NCBI GenBank assembly: GCA_947179155.2
Contig: OX359286.1
Location: 12,933,413-12,997,412, forward strand
DNA from: Hedera helix
Taxonomy: Eukaryota; Streptophyta; Magnoliopsida; Apiales; Araliaceae
Direction: 5' to 3'
DNA: 64,000 nt
A model generated the notes under the pieces. The model was not told where the DNA came from. It ran no database searches and worked only from the letters and a program-made list of their open reading frames with translations. The position numbers and the translations under genes were made by a program. Shown in pieces: positions 24,343-36,500 of this stretch (the first letter of the stretch is position 1; the number at the start of each line of letters is the position of its first letter).

Positions 24343-25553
24343 TGACGGTTGTTTTCACGATTGATATTAACATGCAAGTATACACGGTCTTCAAGTAGTA
24401 AAGAGTATTTCTAAGTCGATCCCACAAAGAGTTACACTAATGTTATCCGAATATTAAACTTAATACAATCTAATCTGATTTAAACTATGATTAAATATGG
24501 TGATTTTTGGGTAACACGGATTCTTAAAATAATTAAAACTTGGCAACAAGAATTAGATTTAAACACGCTAAGATCACAATTTTACTCACTACCTCATTTA
24601 AACCTCACACCCCTCTTTTTAATGCTAAGATCGAACAAATGGTAACCTAAGAATGTAAGAAACCATAAACCTCTTTTGATAGTTAAATGATTCACACCCT
24701 ACTAATTAGTTCACTATATTCCTATGTGATCCTAATTAAGCAACACGGCAATAAAAACAATTCTTAACAAGGCTACACAAGATATCCCGGTATATTCCTA
24801 TCCGAGATACTAGTTAGGCACTCCATCCGAAGATAAAGAATCTTACAAGTGCTATCATGCTTTAGGTCAAGTTATTTAATCCATTTTTCAATATCATAAA
24901 CACCACCACATTACATACAAGGTACATAATCCATACATGAAGAACAAAATATGACAACCATTCATTTTCAATCTATACACATCAAGAAGAGAGATATTCA
25001 ATTAAAACAAAATAATGAGCTCCATTGTGATCCTAGGAATGAAGTTAGTTCATAACTAAATGAATAAAAGCCATTAACAAGTCACTCATCAGCCTTAATT
25101 ACATAAAATGAAGAGAACTAGATGAATGAAACTTCTTAAAACACAAGTTTCAAGCACATAAACTCCCTTTAAAATGTAGCAATCCAAGCTTGATGAATCT
25201 TCTTGTTCTTAAACTTAAAACAAATCTAAGTTGCTTTGAAGGCTTGAAAAACTGAAGAAGAACAACTCTCAAGCGTAAAATCCGATCTCTTTAGGTCAAG
25301 CACTGAATGGATTTAAATAGCAAAAATCCCGTCTATTTCAGCATGTTCGATCGCTGCGGTGGTGCTCTCCACCGCTGCGGCAGTGGTCCTGGCTGAAAAT
25401 TACCACTTTGCCCTTCTAACTTAAAAATCCTACAAATCAACAACAAGACCTTAGGAACCATAAAAATCATAATTATAAGCAATAATAACTCTCAAAAACT
25501 CATAAATCATTAAGCCAAAAGTATTAATTCGCAGGTATAAAACCCACTCATCA
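24343..25553 (-). repeat. Athila 3' LTR
   Basis: On the + strand it begins TGACGGTTGTTTTC and ends CCCACTCATCA. It pairs with 55774-56985. Confidence 0.93.
25311..25395 (-). promoter_or_regulatory. LTR core promoter with GC-rich palindromic island
   Basis: In element sense a GC-rich block (25344-25395, words ACTGCCGCAGCGGTGG and caccaccgcagcg) comes about 25 bp before CTATTTAAAT (25311-25320), a TATA-like box. The 5' LTR has the same order (56779-56818, then 56742-56751), though its island has drifted by C-to-T and G-to-A type changes. Confidence 0.55.
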
Positions 25554-25596
25554 AATATCCCCAAACTTAAGTATTTGCTTGTCATCGAGCAAATAC
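25554..25596 (-). other. Athila polypurine tract with adjoining hairpin
   Basis: In element sense a purine-rich tract (aagtttggggatatt) abuts the 3' LTR. Just upstream of it is a perfect 9-bp hairpin, GTATTTGCT...AGCAAATAC (25571-25596). Gypsy-2 has a hairpin at the same place with different sequence. Confidence 0.6.
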
Positions 25597-25947
25597 TAGA
25601 GCACAGACTAAATAATCAAAATTAATATTAACCAGTCATAAAATTGAATCACAGCCTCAAAATTAACATGAAACAGCTAAGACAAATCATAAAGCAGAAC
25701 AAAATCTAAAATTTCAACAAAATTTCCAAGCTCATGACTGCCCATGATCCGCATTACGTGTGTGTGTGCAACACCCAATGTTAAAATTAGTTAGAGTTTA
25801 GATGAACTTAAACAAGTAACTGCCATGAGCGGTTTCATTTTAACCTACAAAACCCAACAATCACAACCAAACAAGGCAATTATATAGGGACAGGGTTTCT
25901 CGGATTTAAACAAGAAAAGCTAAACTTATTTTTATATGCACAAGCAA

Positions 25948-26138
25948 GTGCGTTTTACGCTCCGTCTCACCTTGACTTACAAACTTGACCGTACAATATC
26001 TAATTCTATTAGGCTATTCAGAGCTATCCGTGTACCGAGCTTTTGATCAGTGACTCCCAAACCAGTCGGCTTTAGGGCACTAGGTGAAAAAATACCCCAA
26101 CGGATCTAATCACTCGAGTAGCAAAGACCACAAAATTA
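25948..26138 (-). other. Conserved non-coding 3' block shared with gypsy-2
   Basis: Two pieces are shared with the second Athila-like element. One is a small hairpin (gtgcgttttacgc...ctcac, 25948-25970). The other is a block of about 135 bp (26003-26138; words gctatccgtgta, gactcccaaaccagt, ggctttagggcacta). It lies downstream of the ORF in a non-coding region. Function unknown. Confidence 0.6.
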
Positions 26139-26667
26139 GACTAACCACACTTTTATTATACAAAGAACATAAATATTTACTTCTTTTTCCTTTTCTTTTC
26201 TCTTTTATATATATATATATATATATACAAAAATCTGAGATCCCCCTAAACTTATATACGAGCCTAGATTTAGCGCTCAGAAAAGGCTTTAAGAAATTTC
26301 CCAGCTTACCCCACAAATAATTTATCATACCAGTTCTCTAAACACAAACTAATCAACATATGGGATCACAATTATGCATGATGAAAAAGGCTAGATTATT
26401 GGCATTGTTAACTCAAATCAGTCATTAAAATAAAGACTAAGAATGCTAAATGATTTTACCTAAACTAGCATCATGGCAACACATCATATCATTGGCTAAA
26501 ACTCAAATTTACTACTAAACTAACATAAGCATAAAAGCGTCGAAACTAATCAGGCACTAATTAAAAACATGAATAGATATAAACAAAAACAACCCCCAAA
26601 TTTGAATATGACAATGCCCTCATTGGAAAGATAGAGAATTTAAAACTGAGAACTCCCCTGAATTTGA

Positions 26668-27818
26668 TTAGGCATCTACATCTTCGTTAGGAGAATCCTG
26701 ACGGTAATCAGGAATCACTGGCGGGCTTGGGAACTGTAGTGGGTTTGGACCAACATTCACCCTCGTTCGCTCGAACATCTCAGCTAAGGTCGCAGTGAAA
26801 TTAGCATTAAATTGCATTATAAAGTTAACTTGCTGACTTACATAATTGATTTGACGAGAGTGGCGACGAGATTCCCTTCTCAAGTGCTGCACCTCCGTGG
26901 CTATGAAAGCTAGAGATGGCTGATTTGCTGCGTCATCCTCCTGATCATCTGCAAAAAGCTCCTCTGTATCTGGAAAGACAGAGCCCCCAATATAAATCCG
27001 ACTCTACTTGGATTAGCTGGAGCGTCATCCCACTGACTATAATGATTGATCAATTGAGAGTCAATCGGGATTTTGGGCTATTGCAACGGCTCATCAGCAG
27101 ACCAATTTACTCTAACATCTTGGCACAATCCACAAATCAGTGAAGGATGCGGCAAACCACCCTTAGTACACCCATGGAGAGTGTGTTTAATTAAACCTAG
27201 AATAACCCTCCCTACATTGATACTCATACGATTGACCAAGAAATATAACAGCACCGCCCTTGATATGATTACATCACTGACATGTGTGGTGGGCAACAGC
27301 TTGGCACAAATAAAGTAGTACCATGCTTTGTCGAATCGGCTCAGAAATCGATGCGAAAATAGCCGTGACACCCCATCCTTAAGAGTCCATTCCGCATCTG
27401 GCTGACATAAGCCTCGAAGCACGTCATTGAGATTTAGGTGTTCTGTCTTGTACGTAGTGTATTGGTTGACCTCTTCTAGGTGGGCAATGTGATAGAAAGC
27501 ATTGATCTGCTCAGCTCTGAAATGAACGTCCATGCCACGAATTTGCACCACTTTGACATTCTCATTCGCATTTACGTAAAACACTTTAACAATGGAAATG
27601 GCTGCAGGTTCGGGCTGTTCCGTGAAATTGTGTCAATGTTTGTCAGTGATTATATTGTACAAGTGTCCATCATTGACATTCGAAAGGAGGCCTCGCTCTA
27701 GGATAATAGTTTTTCCCTCTAGCACTTCATAATACTTCTTCTCCGCCTCTTAGCTTACAAAACGATAAGCGTCATATTTTGCATGAGATGTCTGCCCACG
27801 TTAACGTTTAGGAGCCAT
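26668..27818 (-). pseudogene. Athila ORF2 (envelope position), putative plant transposon protein
   Basis: The frame starts at an ATG at 27818 (MAPKR) and ends at 26668. The middle (27078-27584) resembles the domain called putative plant transposon protein, found downstream of integrase in Athila elements (GMDVHFRAEQINAFYH, HVSDVIISRAVLLYFLVNR). The last 75 residues are polar and helical. Stops interrupt the first 85 codons and frames shift later, so no product is expected. Its role in the life cycle is unknown. It is often called envelope-like by position only. Confidence 0.75.
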
Positions 27819-28287
27819 GATCATTTAATGCAATGCCAAGAAGCCCAAACAACCCAATAAATAACTCGAACCAACTGAATTTTGAACGATACTTGGTTGA
27901 GGCAATTTTACAAATAGTTGGTGTGCACCATTTATTTGAACTCTGAACAAAGTTTCCCCCAAACTAAATTCCAGCCACCCTTTTAGGGTATTTCACCAAT
28001 AAAACCTAACTCTTAACCCACAACCAAAGAATTAAAAAGATATCTACAATGGGGTAGATAATGTGTACCAATTTTTGACCGAGAGAAACCCAATAGCTGG
28101 CTCACGGTTTGGCTAGGAGAAAGAATGTACCGCTTGTTTAGCTTGGATCGTTGGCGTGGCTTGAATGCTTGAAGGACTAGCAATTTGGGGTAGGAATTGG
28201 AAGATTGGAATGATTTGGAGAAGTAGAGAGTAAGGGTTTTGGGAGAAAGGGCCGATTAAGTTACTTGTTAAGAAGTAAACCCCGATT

Positions 28288-28429
28288 GGTGTTTATATTA
28301 TTTTTTTTTTCTGATTTTTAAACGACCATTGCGGCGATGACAATGAGTGCTACGGTAGTGAAAGTTTTTGTTTGAAAAAAAATTGCTTGCTGAAGGCCAC
28401 CGCTTCAGCAGTAGCAGGGGAGCGCCGCG
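28288..28429 (-). promoter_or_regulatory. Candidate internal promoter ahead of ORF2
   Basis: In element sense a GC-rich block (28321-28429) contains ACTGCTGAAGCGGTGG, 14 of 16 identical to the LTR word ACTGCCGCAGCGGTGG. An A-run and AATATAAAC (28292-28300) follow, then a CT-rich leader (ccctttctccc, ttactctctacttctcc), with the ORF2 ATG about 475 bp downstream. This repeats the island-then-TATA layout of the LTR. Copia-2 inserted inside this island at 28429. Confidence 0.4.
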
Positions 28430-30393
28430 TGTTGGTTTGCAAAAATTATGGCATACATATAATCAAATTATATAAGCGCAACGGAAGCAAGAAAAATCAG
28501 ATTTTAAAATTTTTGTACAAACCAATAGCCCGGATCTTTCTTATGCGACTATTATTAATTGAGGAAGGATAAAAGAATTTATACCTTTGTAGAACAAAGC
28601 TTCCACGAGTACAAGTTCATCTCCCTTTAATCCTTCACGTTCTTCTTCAAATTCACCGATTATATTCCACGGATCAATGTTAGCTCCCCAAGTGTTGAGC
28701 CTCTAGAGGTGATCCACCAAGAGATCTATGAATTAAAGAAGTGGATTATGGTTTCTCCAAACCATGGGTGGCTAGCCCTAATTCTCTTTCTCTCTCTAAC
28801 TCCTTAGATCTAGAGAATTATGGAGTACTCTCTCTCTCTTATGAAAGAGTGTGCAACCTTGATCTATGATAAGACTCCTCTTATTTATAGATCTAGTCAA
28901 CCCTCCTAAACTATTTAGGATTAGGGTTTTAATTTAATTCCCAAATTAATTATGAACTAAATTAATTAATTACAATTCCTAAACCATTTAGGAACTTAAT
29001 TATTTAATAATGAGAGTACTTCTTATTAATTAATTACTAAACCATTTAGTAACTTAATTAATTATTATAATTATAATTCCTGAACTATTTAGGAACTTAA
29101 TTATTTAATAATAATATTACTACTTATTAATTAATCCCTAAACCATTTAGGAACTAAATAATAATACTAGTAGTAGTAGTAATAATAATAATAATAAGAC
29201 TTCTCTTATTAATTTATAATTAGTATTTCTAAAATACTAAATTATAAATATTAAGCTATTTAATTTATTCTATCATCATAGTATAAATTAAATATACTTA
29301 ATTTATTATTACGATTATGCCATCCAATTCTAAAATAAATATTACTCTTTTGCGGTGTGACCCTTTAGGTTCTCCATATTAAACCGGTTGTATAATAAAT
29401 AAATTAGAACAATTCTAATTCATTTATTACAAATTAACTCTTAAATTCAGAATAAATAATTATTCCACAATAAGGGTAAGCCCCCTTAGCGATTAGTCGA
29501 CTTTCCAGATAATATAGATTTCAACATTTGATCGTAAAAGAACATTTCAGCAAATAGTTATCGTACAATTCAATCATTCTACCATACAATGTCCCAATCA
29601 AATATAAGACACGGAATTTCTGTCAAGTCTTATTTATTTGATTATATGCATTTCAATTCACAAATACACAACTCTAGTTAATGTAAATTAGAAACTCCTT
29701 TCTAATTCCATTCAACCCTGGCCAGGGATTTCTGAGTTGTCACTTATTGAATCGTATAGGACATTATCTCCCTTTACTGGAAGTGGTAGATCATGTGTTG
29801 ATCATTCATCTATCTCCATGTGTACATTATTATACCCAATCACATCCTTTGATATACCAATAGGTCTTAAGGAATATGTCAAAGTATAACTTAGTACACA
29901 CAAGATACTAAGATGATCTCAAGTCTAAGGATCACTTGTACGACTATCACATAACGAACTCCTATTGACAGACGAGTAAAACTCCATTAGGTGTTCCTTG
30001 AGCGAGTCACGTTCAGTGAACTTATTCTCTAATAAGCACCTACATACTTGCTTTAGTGTCTCTACACAAATGATTATGAGATCAATCATCCTCTTCATAA
30101 GAGCAAGCATAGTATGTACCAATCTATCCGGATCTATTAATCCCCTTTTTAGTGATCCAATGATTAGGAACAATTTTAGTTTTGAGCTATCTTGAATTTA
30201 GATCTCATTAGCATGATCCTCATCATGGTTCTAAAAGCATTGCTCAAAAACTATGGGTTTATCCATTTGATTAATTCAAGTAATTAATCATGAATAAAGA
30301 AATGCCTTGATACTTTTATTAATAAATGAACAAGATTACGAAGTATATGCTTATCACATCAAATGTGATTGGCTTGAGGGCATACTATTTTCA
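28430..30393 (-). repeat. Copia-2 3' LTR (1964 bp)
   Basis: The + strand begins TGTTGGTTTGC and ends CATACTATTTTCA. It is followed by tctcccacttgcacta, the reverse of the polypurine tract next to the 3' LTR of many copia elements. Confidence 0.9.
28884..29153 (-). promoter_or_regulatory. Copia-2 LTR TATA box with five small hairpins
   Basis: In element sense five copies of a short palindrome (CCTAAACCATTTAGG and variants, at 29135, 29078, 29036, 28978 and 28905) come directly before CTATAAATAAG (about 28882-28891). Copy spacing is 42-73 bp. All five recur in the 5' LTR fragment (40645-40905). They may bind a dimeric factor or form cruciforms, which is inference. Confidence 0.5.
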
Positions 30394-31879
30394 ATCTCCC
30401 ACTTGCACTAAAGTCAATCGCCCTTTGGTATCCCCATACCATTCTTCTCTAAGTGGCGTACAAATTGCTTAGTAAATGCTTTAGTTAATGGATTTGTTGA
30501 AACGCCCCGAGATCCCACCTTCCTTAATTAAGTCCAATTATATCTGGATTACATAGTGATTAACTTAAAACCTTGTTAACCGAGACCCCGTGCGTTAAAC
30601 TTTATACCTTTGACCTTTAAACCCATTGAGTTGACCTTAAATTTGGTCCATATTTTTTTTTTAAAAATTTATTTAACTTACATTCCTTACTAGTCTCAGG
30701 ATCGCAACGTTCACGTTATCTTTTATTAAACTTAGGTCCGCATTTTATCAATTGTGACCTATGATATACAATTTCCATCATCAAATATATTTTTATGATT
30801 TAACATAATCTTTAAATAAAATTTCGCCATGAACTTTCTGTATATATGGCCTTGTCTATATGTATTCCTGTTCCTGTTTGCTTATACCTGTTTACATTCA
30901 TTCATTTATATCACACATATCATATCTACGTATTCCTGTAATACCCATACAAGTTTATCACATGTATCACCTTTTCACTATCCCTGGATAATATATACAT
31001 GCACTAGTCATTCTCTGATAATACAAATTAGCAAATCATACATTCTTTTATACTATCTAGGTTTAACATTTAAACTTGATTATTACACAGCCTGCATTTA
31101 TACAAATTTACATATATTTGCTTCACATGAATATCTCACAGACACAATTTACAAATCTCTTCAAGCATCTCCATGCATTCACATTCTTTACCTTAGCGTC
31201 ACCGGAACCTCCGACCTTCTTATATTTACCTGAAATGTTAGTTCATAGCAAGGGTGAGCACATAGGCTCAGCAAGTAATTCAGATAACACATTTCATGCT
31301 CACAGTTTATTTATGCGTTATGCCTCTACTTAATCATGTTATACATGAATGCCACGTATTACACTTAACAATTAAATCATATAGTTGCACGTAAGGCACA
31401 TTTCAAATGTTTTACTAACACACAGTTCGCCTACAACATAGCACCTTATAGTCTGAACACTTGCCTGTACCGCATTTATTTAGCTTAACCTTTTACCACC
31501 TCGTTTGGCCGTTCTATCATTCTTCGCATCGGTTCGCTACATCGAGCGTTATCTGTAAACATACAATCTATATTTATCAATATAGGATCATTAACTTATA
31601 TATACTAACAGACTTAATCCATAATACATGACTATCATCTCCATCACTTCACGTTTGATGTATTACACCTTATGTAGGTTTATAATACACCCTAACTTGC
31701 TTCCGACCTTTTCCATAACTTATAACATGTTTTGGCTTAGCTTTAGGCATGTTATATTATGCCATTTGTCATTTCATTATAACTTAACACCCTTTAATTT
31801 AACCATAATTATTACTTTTAGGGTTTATATACATATCAAAATATAGCTTTTTGGAAGCTTAAATTTTTTTTAAATGAAC

Positions 31880-31999
31880 AGTAACTCCGCCCCGGCGCCG
31901 CCAGAGCTCGCTGGCCGCGAAATCTTCTCGGTCGATGAACAGTAACATGGCGCCAGGGCGCCACCTTTAGTACAAAACATGGCGCGGGGGCGCCATGTT
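31880..31999 (-). repeat. GC-rich hairpin island in LTR B
   Basis: AACATGGCGC (31976-31985) and GCGCCATGTT (31990-31999) form a perfect 10-bp stem with a GGGG loop. TGGCGCC and GGCGCCA (31948-31963) form a 7-bp stem with a 2-base loop. Two gaacagtaac words flank them. The matching island in LTR A is partly decayed. Confidence 0.65.
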
Positions 32000-33294
32000 C
32001 AATTCTGGAAATCTGATTTTTTTTCACTACCTTTGCCGATTTTTAATTTCTTCGTCTTAACTCCAATTGAGCTGAAATTTGGACCACATATAGACCTCAC
32101 TACCTAGTATTTTACAAAAATACAACTTGCCACATTTGGATTCTTAAAAGTAGAGATACACTAGCCCCTAGGAGGCCTGTTTAGAACTTTTCCAGACTTA
32201 GAAAAATTTTCAACTTCAAAATCAACTTTTTACCAACTTTGTCATTTTTGGCCATAAGCTTTAAAACTCAATTCTAACACTTGACATAGTTCACATAGGT
32301 CATAAATGACATGTCCCAACTTTCAAAACCATAAAATTTCGCACGAGGCGACTTTTGTCCGTTAAACTCCATTTCGATTCGAAACGATCGATTTCGATCG
32401 TTCGAATCGCCATTTCACTCAATTTTCATTCCGTTAACTTCTAAAATAACCTAGACACGTGTATTAACATAAACATGACTCATTTGATTTCATTTCACTT
32501 TTAAATCCTCAAAATTGCCAAAAATCACCTATGGCTTGGATTTTCATCAAAATTCTCAAACCTTTTTAACTTGAATACTTAACCTCAACTTAATTCCTTA
32601 ACTCAAACACACCTCATAGGCAATCACATATACTTCTTACTACTTTGTATCATCACATAGCTTCTACATGCACGTTCTAAAGCACTTTACAGATTAATAT
32701 GAAATCTATACAAAAAGTATAGCCTAATATTCACTTTACTTAACCAAGTCATGCTTTTCTTTCATTCATAATTCTTTGAAGCTTTCTAGCATACTAATAT
32801 TCATGAATTAAACATGTTCATACCTTCTAACTAGGTTTTCATCATTTCTAGCCATATATGACACATAATTGACTCATAAACCATAATTCCTAGCTTGAGT
32901 TCATACATGAAAAATATATCACCTTTGTTAATGTCTTTTCCAAGCTTAGGGTTTCAACAATAATCACATATATAACATGTAACTAACATAACTCATACAA
33001 TCAAGCCATGTACCCCAAAGATACATGCATGACCATCCTTATTCTTGAATTTAACTCATAAACATCAAACTTTGTAACAAGAGCATGGTTATACCTTCTT
33101 GTATGCCAAACTTCTTTACATATCTAGCATCCTCTTGATGAGTACATCACTTTTCCTTCTTGCATCATGGCCATTCTAGCATCCTAGCTAATAGATTCCT
33201 AGCTTTTCTCCTTCTTCATATGGCTTTCTCTCATTTTCTCTCTCTTAGGGCTTGATTTCCAGCAAAGTGCTGGAAAATGAAGATAGCATGCTTG

Positions 33295-33530
33295 CTTTAT
33301 AAGGTTAAATAAGGCTTAACTAAGCTTGGTTAAGCAAATAACCATAGTTAACACTTTCAAGGGCGTTTTGGTCATTTCACATGTTAAGTGAGGGGCATTC
33401 TTGTCATTTTGCCACTTGGGACACATAAGTCATTATTCAATTTGTCAAGGGTATTTTGGTAATTTGACCCTTTAGGACACAATGGTAATTATTTAATTTG
33501 TTGAGGGGCATTTTGGTAATTTATCAAATT
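33295..33530 (-). promoter_or_regulatory. LTR B U3 repeats and TATA box
   Basis: On the + strand four related units carry gggcattttggtaattt-like cores, near 33360, 33396, 33450 and 33507. In element sense they precede CTTATAAAGC (about 33296-33305). Enhancer-like tandem units upstream of a TATA box fit a U3 region. Confidence 0.5.
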
Positions 33531-36500
33531 GACTAAACTTTCATTTCTTGCAACTTTCCCCCTCATAACTAAACTTTCATACATTTTCCCCCTCCATTCA
33601 TTATTTGCTCATTTCTTATCCAAATCAAATCCTTTTTAATCCAAATTTGCTCCATCATGCTTGAATTTTATTTCTTCATCAAATAGTGTCCAATTGGTTT
33701 GTCCCAAATTACTTGTCACACTTGAAAACTTGAATTTCTTTAATAACTCCTTAACTTGTAATATTTGCCACAATTGTATATTATTTCGTTTTCAAACCTT
33801 CTCGGTTCATTATCTAATCAAATTAAATTCCAACATCCCAATAAAATCGACTTGCTCACTTATTCATAAATCGCTTCCTCGAGAAGCGAATCTTGACCGG
33901 ATTACCAAATTCGTCGTCCTTAATTCCTTTAAACTCATTTTGCCGCTTTACTACTTTTACGTCGTTTTACTTATTTTCACTTCACATATAACGCCAATTC
34001 TCACCATCCTTGCATCTATCATGATCTCTACTCATTCTCGAGGTATTACATTCTGTATTCACGAATCGAATTATCGACTATCTTATAACCATCAATTAAC
34101 ATAATTTCATAATAACTTTCAAATATCCATATATCATTCCTTTAATATCCCGTTAATTCCTAATATGTCGGTTAGGTTAAACGGTTACTTCTTCTTGTAC
34201 CCACTGCCTTATCTTAGTCTTCCATTTCTGACCCCTTCGCCTCTCTAGGCCCATTCCTTAATCTCATTTTTAATTCTCATAACTTACGATCAATTTACAT
34301 ACTATTTCTTCATTTCCAATATTGTCTAGCTTTCTATAATCAATCACATATACATATACACATATACCTGTATTAAATCTATAATCCTGCTGACACATAA
34401 TATCGTGTCTTACAATAATTCTTCCCAAATTACCTTATTATAGATATTACAATAACTCACTTAGCTCAAATCCATTACATAACCATCAAAATTCATTTTC
34501 TTTATAATTTCTCATTTTCCTAATTCTCTGGCTTAATTCATCTCTCTATATTCGACCACATAGGTCACATTCATCAAATATATCACTTACTAAATTAACT
34601 TAATCACATAATAATCTCATTTAATCATTTTAACTAGGTTTTGTTTTATAACCTTCACTTAATTATCCATAATCCTTATTTACAATTTCTGAAAAATCCT
34701 GGGGTGTCACATTTGTAATGCTGTTCTAAGAGTCTACCATCTTTATGGTGTCGTCTCCTTTTCAATGATTCATCTAATCATATAAAAGTGCTGCAACACG
34801 TGTTTGGATTTCAGATGAGACCTAGGTTCCTTTGCGAATTAAACTCCTTTAATGTTAGGAACCATTATAAGTTCTGTAAAGAACTTGTTTAACCAAACAA
34901 TCACTTTTACAGCTTCACTTATAGTTATTTACTATGTCTTTGTCACTAAATCAGCAACTCTTTGCTGTTTGGAACTTTTCCAACTCACTGCAGCGCCGTT
35001 CATGGTAATCATATTACCTGAAACGGATATGTTGTTATCTTGGTTAGTCTGAACAAACTTGAGTTTGTTAAACCCTCTAGTTTTATATCAGACCCATCAT
35101 TAGAAACTCTTTTCTAATATTCTTCTCCAAAATTGAACTGATATCTGCTTATTATACATAAGCAATATCAAGTCTAGTACATTTCAACGAATCAATGTAC
35201 GTCCCTTGGGTTAAGCCGAGCATCCTTTATGATCTATCTCTATAGACCTTTATCCTAAATAGAATGTTATGACGCTTCTCCCAAGTCCTTAATGGAGAAG
35301 TTTTAGACAACCACATCTTTACTGATTGTAGCATTGGTATGTCATTCCTTATTGATATTATATCAACATATAATACTAGGAATGTCACAATGCTCCCACT
35401 AACCTTTGTACATACTTGGTTCATCCTTGTCTTTGATAAAATCAAACTCTTTTGATTGTCTCATCAAAACGGATGTTCCATCTTCGAGAAACTTGCTTCA
35501 ATTCATAATTGAATCGTTGTAACTTACATACTTGATTTGCTCCATCTATATGGAGACAAATTCTTTTGGTTGTGTCATACATACATCCTTTTGTATAGTA
35601 AGCTGTTTCTGCAAGTAAAATCCGAATGGATATATGCATTTTCACTAGTGAAAAATTTCATCATAGTCAACCCATTGACCTTGGTCGAAATCTTTTACCA
35701 CTAGTCAGGTCTTATAGGTTTCCACCTAGCCATCTGCTTTAGTCTTTCTTCAAAGACCCATTTCGGATTTTATGGTCATCGACCATTTCTCTTAAGTATC
35801 TAATACTCATACCTCATTGTATATATCTGGATCATCATCCACTATGATGCGAACCTTATCATCATCCGCTATGATGAATCCATACCATTAAGGTATCTTC
35901 GGTACTAAACCAGATTTACGACTTGGTTGTGGTACAATAGGTTTATCTACTTGTACAGATTCCTTCATTTTATCTGTAGTGTTTTGTGGTTCTTGAACTT
36001 CTTCAAGATCCATTTTACTCTCACTAACCCTTTAACGAAAAACTCATTTTCCTATAAGGCAGTGTGTTTCAAACAAACATATTTTAGTTAGTCGGATTAT
36101 AGAAGTGATACCCTAAACTTTCTTTAGGATATCCTACAAGTTTACACTTATCAAATCATGTCCCTAGCTTATCTTTGTCAAACCTTTTGACATAAGATGA
36201 ACAATTCAAATCTTAACATGCTTAAAACTTGGTTTCCTCCCTATCCATGACTCATATGAAGTCTTAGGGACGGAATTTGAAGGTATCTTATTTAGTAGAT
36301 ATGTGATCATTTCTAGAGCATAACCTTAGAAGGATACTGGAAGATCGGTAATACTCATTATGGATCATCACCATGTCCATTGTGAGAATACCATTTCGCT
36401 TGAGATGATCTAGAAACTTACTGCTTTAAGTATTCCCTTCTCGATCTAATCGAAGAACTTTAATACTTTTGGCATTTAGTTTTTATACTTCACTTTTGAA

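Larger units (their letters stand above)
30498..34711 (-). mobile_element. Giant solo LTR B (4.2 kb), same family as A
   Basis: The + strand begins TGAAACGCCCC and ends GGGGTGTCACA. A perfect 5-bp duplication tttgt flanks it (30493-30497, 34712-34716). It is reverse-oriented relative to A and homologous along its length (for example 31640-32100 against 6900-7340, roughly 93% by eye). It split the copia-2 RNase H region, so it is younger than copia-2. No internal domain is present. Confidence 0.9.

Noticed and set aside
30829..31333. Long plus-strand frames inside LTR B
   Set aside because: Tyr/Ile/His-rich translation of AT-rich LTR sequence, antisense to the element, and not maintained in LTR A.
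33661..34104. 147-codon plus-strand frame
   Set aside because: Within LTR B and antisense to it. Composition is that of the LTR and no motif is visible.
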